DNA of 64,000 nucleotides from Acidobacteriota bacterium (GTDB taxonomy: Bacteria > Acidobacteriota > Vicinamibacteria > Vicinamibacterales > 2-12-FULL-66-21): assembly GCA_016184105.1 (NCBI GenBank), contig JACPDI010000007.1, positions 1 through 64,000 of the forward strand, in the 5' to 3' direction. Of the stretch, positions 61,192 through 64,000 are shown piece after piece (the first letter of the stretch is position 1; every line of letters starts with the position of its first letter). The position numbers were made by a program, and so were the translations under genes. The notes under the pieces were generated by a model, which ran no database searches, was not told the origin of the DNA, and saw nothing but the letters and a program-made list of their open reading frames with translations.

Positions 61192-64000
61192 ATGCTCTCA
61201 GCATTCTCGTCGTCGCGCCGGCTGAGCTGGTGCGTCGCGGTTCTACTCGTCAACTCGGCCTATCTGGCGGCGTTCGCAACCCCGTCGCTGTTCTATTTCG
61301 CCAACGTCGCGTTGCACCCGGTGCTCGGCCTCGTCACGGGCGCTCTGGCGCTGCGCTGGATCCAGCGGCGCGCCGGGTCGATGTCCCTGCTTTGGCGCGT
61401 CGCCGTCGCGCTCTGCGCCGCGGGGGCGCTGCTCGGAGCCTCGCTGCTCGTGACAGGCGCGACGCGCCCCTACCGCGGGTTGCTGGTCGCGCACCTCGCG
61501 GTCTCCACGCTTGGCGCGGCGACCGCCCTTGCGGCCGTGGCCGCCCGCGTCCGGCCCGGGCTTCCCCGGCCGCGTCCCGCCACGGCAGGGGCCATGCTGA
61601 TCGCGCTGCTGGCCGTGGGGTGGACGTCGGCTGTCGCCGTCAGGCAGCGAAGCGACGCGGAAGTGCTCGGCAGGATCGTCAACCCTCACGTCGTGCCGGC
61701 GCGGATGGAGGAGGAAGGTGCGGGCGCGTCCAGCCCGTTCTTCCCCTCGTCTGCCGATACCAACGTCGGCGGCCTCATCCCCTCGAACTTCTTCATGACG
61801 AGCGAAAGCTGCGGCCGGTGCCACCGTGAGCTTTTCGAAGAATGGCGATCGTCGATGCACCACTTCTCGTCCTTCAACAACCAGTGGTACCGCAAGTCGA
61901 TCGAGTACATGCAGGACGTGGTGGGCACGAAGCCGTCCAAGTGGTGCGCCGGCTGCCACGATCATGCGGTGTTCTTCAACGGCCGTTTCGATCGGCCCAT
62001 CAGGGACCAGATCGAGACGCCGGAAGCGCAGGCGGGACTCTCCTGCACCTCGTGCCACGCAATCACACGCGTCAACAGCACGATGGGGCAGGGAGACTTC
62101 GTGATCGAGTACCCGCCGCTGCACGACCTGGCGGCGAGCGATCACCCTGTCCTGCGGAAGGCGCACGACGCCCTGCTCTACCTGGATCCGCAGCCGCACC
62201 GTGAGACGTTCCTGAAGCCGTTTCACCGCGAGCAGTCCGCGGAGTTCTGCTCGTCGTGCCACAAGGTGCACCTCGACGTCCCGGTCAACGGCTACCGGTG
62301 GTTCAGGGGCTTCAACGAGTACGACAACTGGCAGGCCTCCGGCGTGTCCGGCGAAGGGGCGCGGTCCTTCTACTACCCGGCGCAGCCGCAGACGTGCATG
62401 GACTGCCACATGCCGCTCGTGCCGTCGACGGATCCGGCCGCGAAGAACGGCTTCGTCCGCTCGCACCGCTTCGCGGCGGCGAACACCGCCGTGCCGTATG
62501 TCAACGGCGACACGGAGCAGCTCCGCGCGGTGCAGCAGTTCCTGCAGGACGGCCAGGTGTCGGTGGATATCTTCGGGATCGTGCGCGGCGAGGAGGGCGC
62601 GCCGGCGGCGCGCAGGCGCGTTGCCGCCGCGGAGCCCGCGATCGCCAGCACGTTCGCCGTCGGCGAGGAGTCGATGGGCTTCGGCGCGCAGCAGGCGTTC
62701 ATCCGGCCGGCCGCGCCCGTGATCGGCACGATCGACGAGACGATGCCGTCGCTGCGCGCCGGCGAGTCGGTCCGCGTCGAGGTGGTCGTGCGCACGCGAA
62801 AGGTCGGTCACTTCTTCCCCGGCGGGACGGTGGACGCCTTCGACGTGTGGGTCGAACTGGAAGGGGTGGACGACAAGGGGCGCACGGTGTTTCACAGCGG
62901 CGAGGCGGCAGGCGGCGGCCGCGGCCCGGTCGATCCGGCGGCGCACTTCTACCGCAGCCTGATGCTCGACGGGAACGGCAACCCGATCAACAAGCGCAAC
63001 GCGTGGATGACGCGCTCGGTCGCCTACGTCCGCCTCATTCCCCCGGGCGCGGCGGATACCGTCCACTACCGCGTGCGCGTGCCGGACGACGCGCGCGCGA
63101 TCACGCTGCGGGCGAAGGTGAACTACCGGAAGTTCGCGTGGTGGACCACGCAATGGGCGTATGCCGGCGTGAGAGACCCGCAGCAGGGAGATTACTCGGT
63201 GACGCCGGCCCACGACGACGGCCGATGGGTGTTCACCGGGGACACGTCGGGCGTGTCGGGCGCGATGAAGCGGATTCCCGACATTCCAACGACCGTGATG
63301 GCGCAGCGCGAGACGACGCTGCGCGTGGTGCCCGCGGGCGCGACGGTGCCGGCCGTCACGGAGTATCCCGCCTCGGGAGCGAGGCCGGTGGAGATCAGCC
63401 GGGCGCGCGAGCGCTGGAACGACTACGGGATCGGGCTGCTGCTGCAGGGAGACCTGAAGGGGGCCGAGGCCGCCTTCCTGCAGGTGACCGGCATCGAGCC
63501 GGCGTATGCCGACGGATGGGTGAACGTCGCGCGCGCGCGGATCCAGGAAGGCAACATGACGGGCGCCGAGGACGCGCTGCGGAAGGCGCTCGCGCTGAAC
63601 CCCACGCTCGCCAAGACGCACTTCTTCCTGGGCACCGCGCTCAAGAGCCTCGGCCGGTACGACGAAGCGCTCGAACACCTGCGGACCGCGGGGTCGCAGT
63701 ACCCGCGCGATCGCGTCGTGCTGAACCAGCTCGGGCGCGTCCAGTTCCTGCAACGGCAGTACAAGGACGCCGTGGAGTCGTTCCGCCGGGTGCTCGCGAT
63801 CGATCCCGAAGACCTCCAGGCGCACTACAACCTGATGCTGTGCTACCGCGGGCTCGGCGAGCACGCGCAGGCGGCGCGCGAGGAAACGCTCTACCGCCGG
63901 TTCAAGGCCGACGAGAGCGCGCAGGCGATCACCGGCCCGTACCGGCAGCTTCACCCGGACGACAACAACGAGCGGCAGCCGATCCACGAGCACCGCTCGC
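61192..64000 (+). CDS. membrane-anchored multihaem cytochrome c with TPR domain (3' end outside window)
   Basis: The frame runs open to the window edge (at least 936 residues). About four transmembrane segments occupy residues 10-170. Five haem c motifs follow: CGRCH (207), CAGCH (252), CTSCH (285), CSSCH (353) and CMDCH (402), with extra His residues around them (MHHF, HDHAV) as axial ligands. A beta-rich stretch and, from about 740, TPRs (NVARARIQEGNMTGAEDALRKALALNP) end the visible part. It probably carries electrons outside the cytoplasm, anchored to the membrane, with the TPR part serving assembly. Similar TPR-cytochrome proteins are common in Acidobacteria. Confidence 0.88.
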   Translation, partial: MLSAFSSSRRLSWCVAVLLVNSAYLAAFATPSLFYFANVALHPVLGLVTGALALRWIQRRAGSMSLLWRVAVALCAAGALLGASLLVTGATRPYRGLLVAHLAVSTLGAATALAAVAARVRPGLPRPRPATAGAMLIALLAVGWTSAVAVRQRSDAEVLGRIVNPHVVPARMEEEGAGASSPFFPSSADTNVGGLIPSNFFMTSESCGRCHRELFEEWRSSMHHFSSFNNQWYRKSIEYMQDVVGTKPSKWCAGCHDHAVFFNGRFDRPIRDQIETPEAQAGLSCTSCHAITRVNSTMGQGDFVIEYPPLHDLAASDHPVLRKAHDALLYLDPQPHRETFLKPFHREQSAEFCSSCHKVHLDVPVNGYRWFRGFNEYDNWQASGVSGEGARSFYYPAQPQTCMDCHMPLVPSTDPAAKNGFVRSHRFAAANTAVPYVNGDTEQLRAVQQFLQDGQVSVDIFGIVRGEEGAPAARRRVAAAEPAIASTFAVGEESMGFGAQQAFIRPAAPVIGTIDETMPSLRAGESVRVEVVVRTRKVGHFFPGGTVDAFDVWVELEGVDDKGRTVFHSGEAAGGGRGPVDPAAHFYRSLMLDGNGNPINKRNAWMTRSVAYVRLIPPGAADTVHYRVRVPDDARAITLRAKVNYRKFAWWTTQWAYAGVRDPQQGDYSVTPAHDDGRWVFTGDTSGVSGAMKRIPDIPTTVMAQRETTLRVVPAGATVPAVTEYPASGARPVEISRARERWNDYGIGLLLQGDLKGAEAAFLQVTGIEPAYADGWVNVARARIQEGNMTGAEDALRKALALNPTLAKTHFFLGTALKSLGRYDEALEHLRTAGSQYPRDRVVLNQLGRVQFLQRQYKDAVESFRRVLAIDPEDLQAHYNLMLCYRGLGEHAQAAREETLYRRFKADESAQAITGPYRQLHPDDNNERQPIHEHRS

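Noticed and set aside
61243-63993. A 916-codon open frame on the minus strand opposite the cytochrome/TPR gene
   Set aside because: It is an antisense shadow in a high-GC gene: low-complexity Arg/His/Ala/Gly composition, no start context, and all haem and TPR motifs are in the plus-strand frame.

Overview
The window is a high-GC, gene-dense bacterial chromosome segment with no rRNA or tRNA gene, no intact insertion sequence and no CRISPR array. The gene repertoire suggests Acidobacteriota, probably the Vicinamibacteria. It includes an Oar-type TonB-dependent receptor with a carboxypeptidase-regulatory-like domain, an ADOP-type permease remnant, multihaem cytochrome/TPR proteins, DUF6526 and DUF4149 membrane proteins, an ECF sigma/zinc-finger anti-sigma/CpxP-like operon and many secreted peptidases. 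This placement is inference from protein content only.

Layout. 0.1-8.2 kb: small envelope operons (a lipoprotein ENPP-type phosphodiesterase, PEGA and OMP-like proteins, an ECF sigma-anti-sigma-Spy/CpxP operon and a second Spy-like protein). 8.3-18.9 kb: a GT-C-like membrane protein, GNAT and DinB proteins, two degraded genes (ADOP permease, HAD hydrolase), a dihydrodipicolinate-reductase-like dehydrogenase, an M1 peptidase, an HD-GYP response regulator and NAD synthetase. 18.9-25.5 kb: two divergent giant nucleotide-translocase-like membrane proteins with HEAT repeats, one also carrying two cNMP-binding-like domains. 25.5-31.7 kb: an operon of DUF255 protein, transketolase, Omp85-like barrel and a secreted protein with kinase-like motifs. 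31.7-38.8 kb: a free-Met-sulfoxide-reductase-like GAF protein, NAD-isocitrate dehydrogenase, PlsB-like acyltransferase plus proline dehydrogenase, an SDR and a CCA-adding-like enzyme. 38.9-44.8 kb: a six-gene minus-strand operon headed by a diadenylate-cyclase-like protein. 44.8-50.1 kb: a three-domain acyl ligase-ACP-acyltransferase, IF-1, a BRCT-MerR-TPR protein and glucokinase. 50.2-64 kb: the TonB receptor, a GT39-like/TPR protein, a cluster of secreted M24, S9 and M61 peptidases around a secreted FAM20/HipA-like kinase, and a cytochrome c/TPR protein cut by the window edge.

Three structural themes run through the region. (1) Many transcription units have a TATnnT -10 element only 6-15 nt before the start codon and no Shine-Dalgarno, so leaderless or near-leaderless mRNAs are likely. 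In at least two divergent pairs one palindromic -10 appears to serve both genes. (2) Three copies of a long perfect hairpin (core GGGACAGTCACACTTTCC) sit exactly at gene ends, and in two the last codons and stop lie inside the hairpin. (3) Five G-rich tracts with a strict 7-bp period (CAG-containing heptads), all in the same strand orientation, lie between or inside genes, resembling the heptanucleotide STRR elements known from cyanobacteria.

Functionally the segment reads as core metabolism mixed with a heavy investment in peptide/amino-acid scavenging (M1, M24 x2, M61, S9A, proline dehydrogenase, threonine dehydratase), outer-membrane uptake and nucleotide-based signalling (HD-GYP, DAC-like, cNMP-like).
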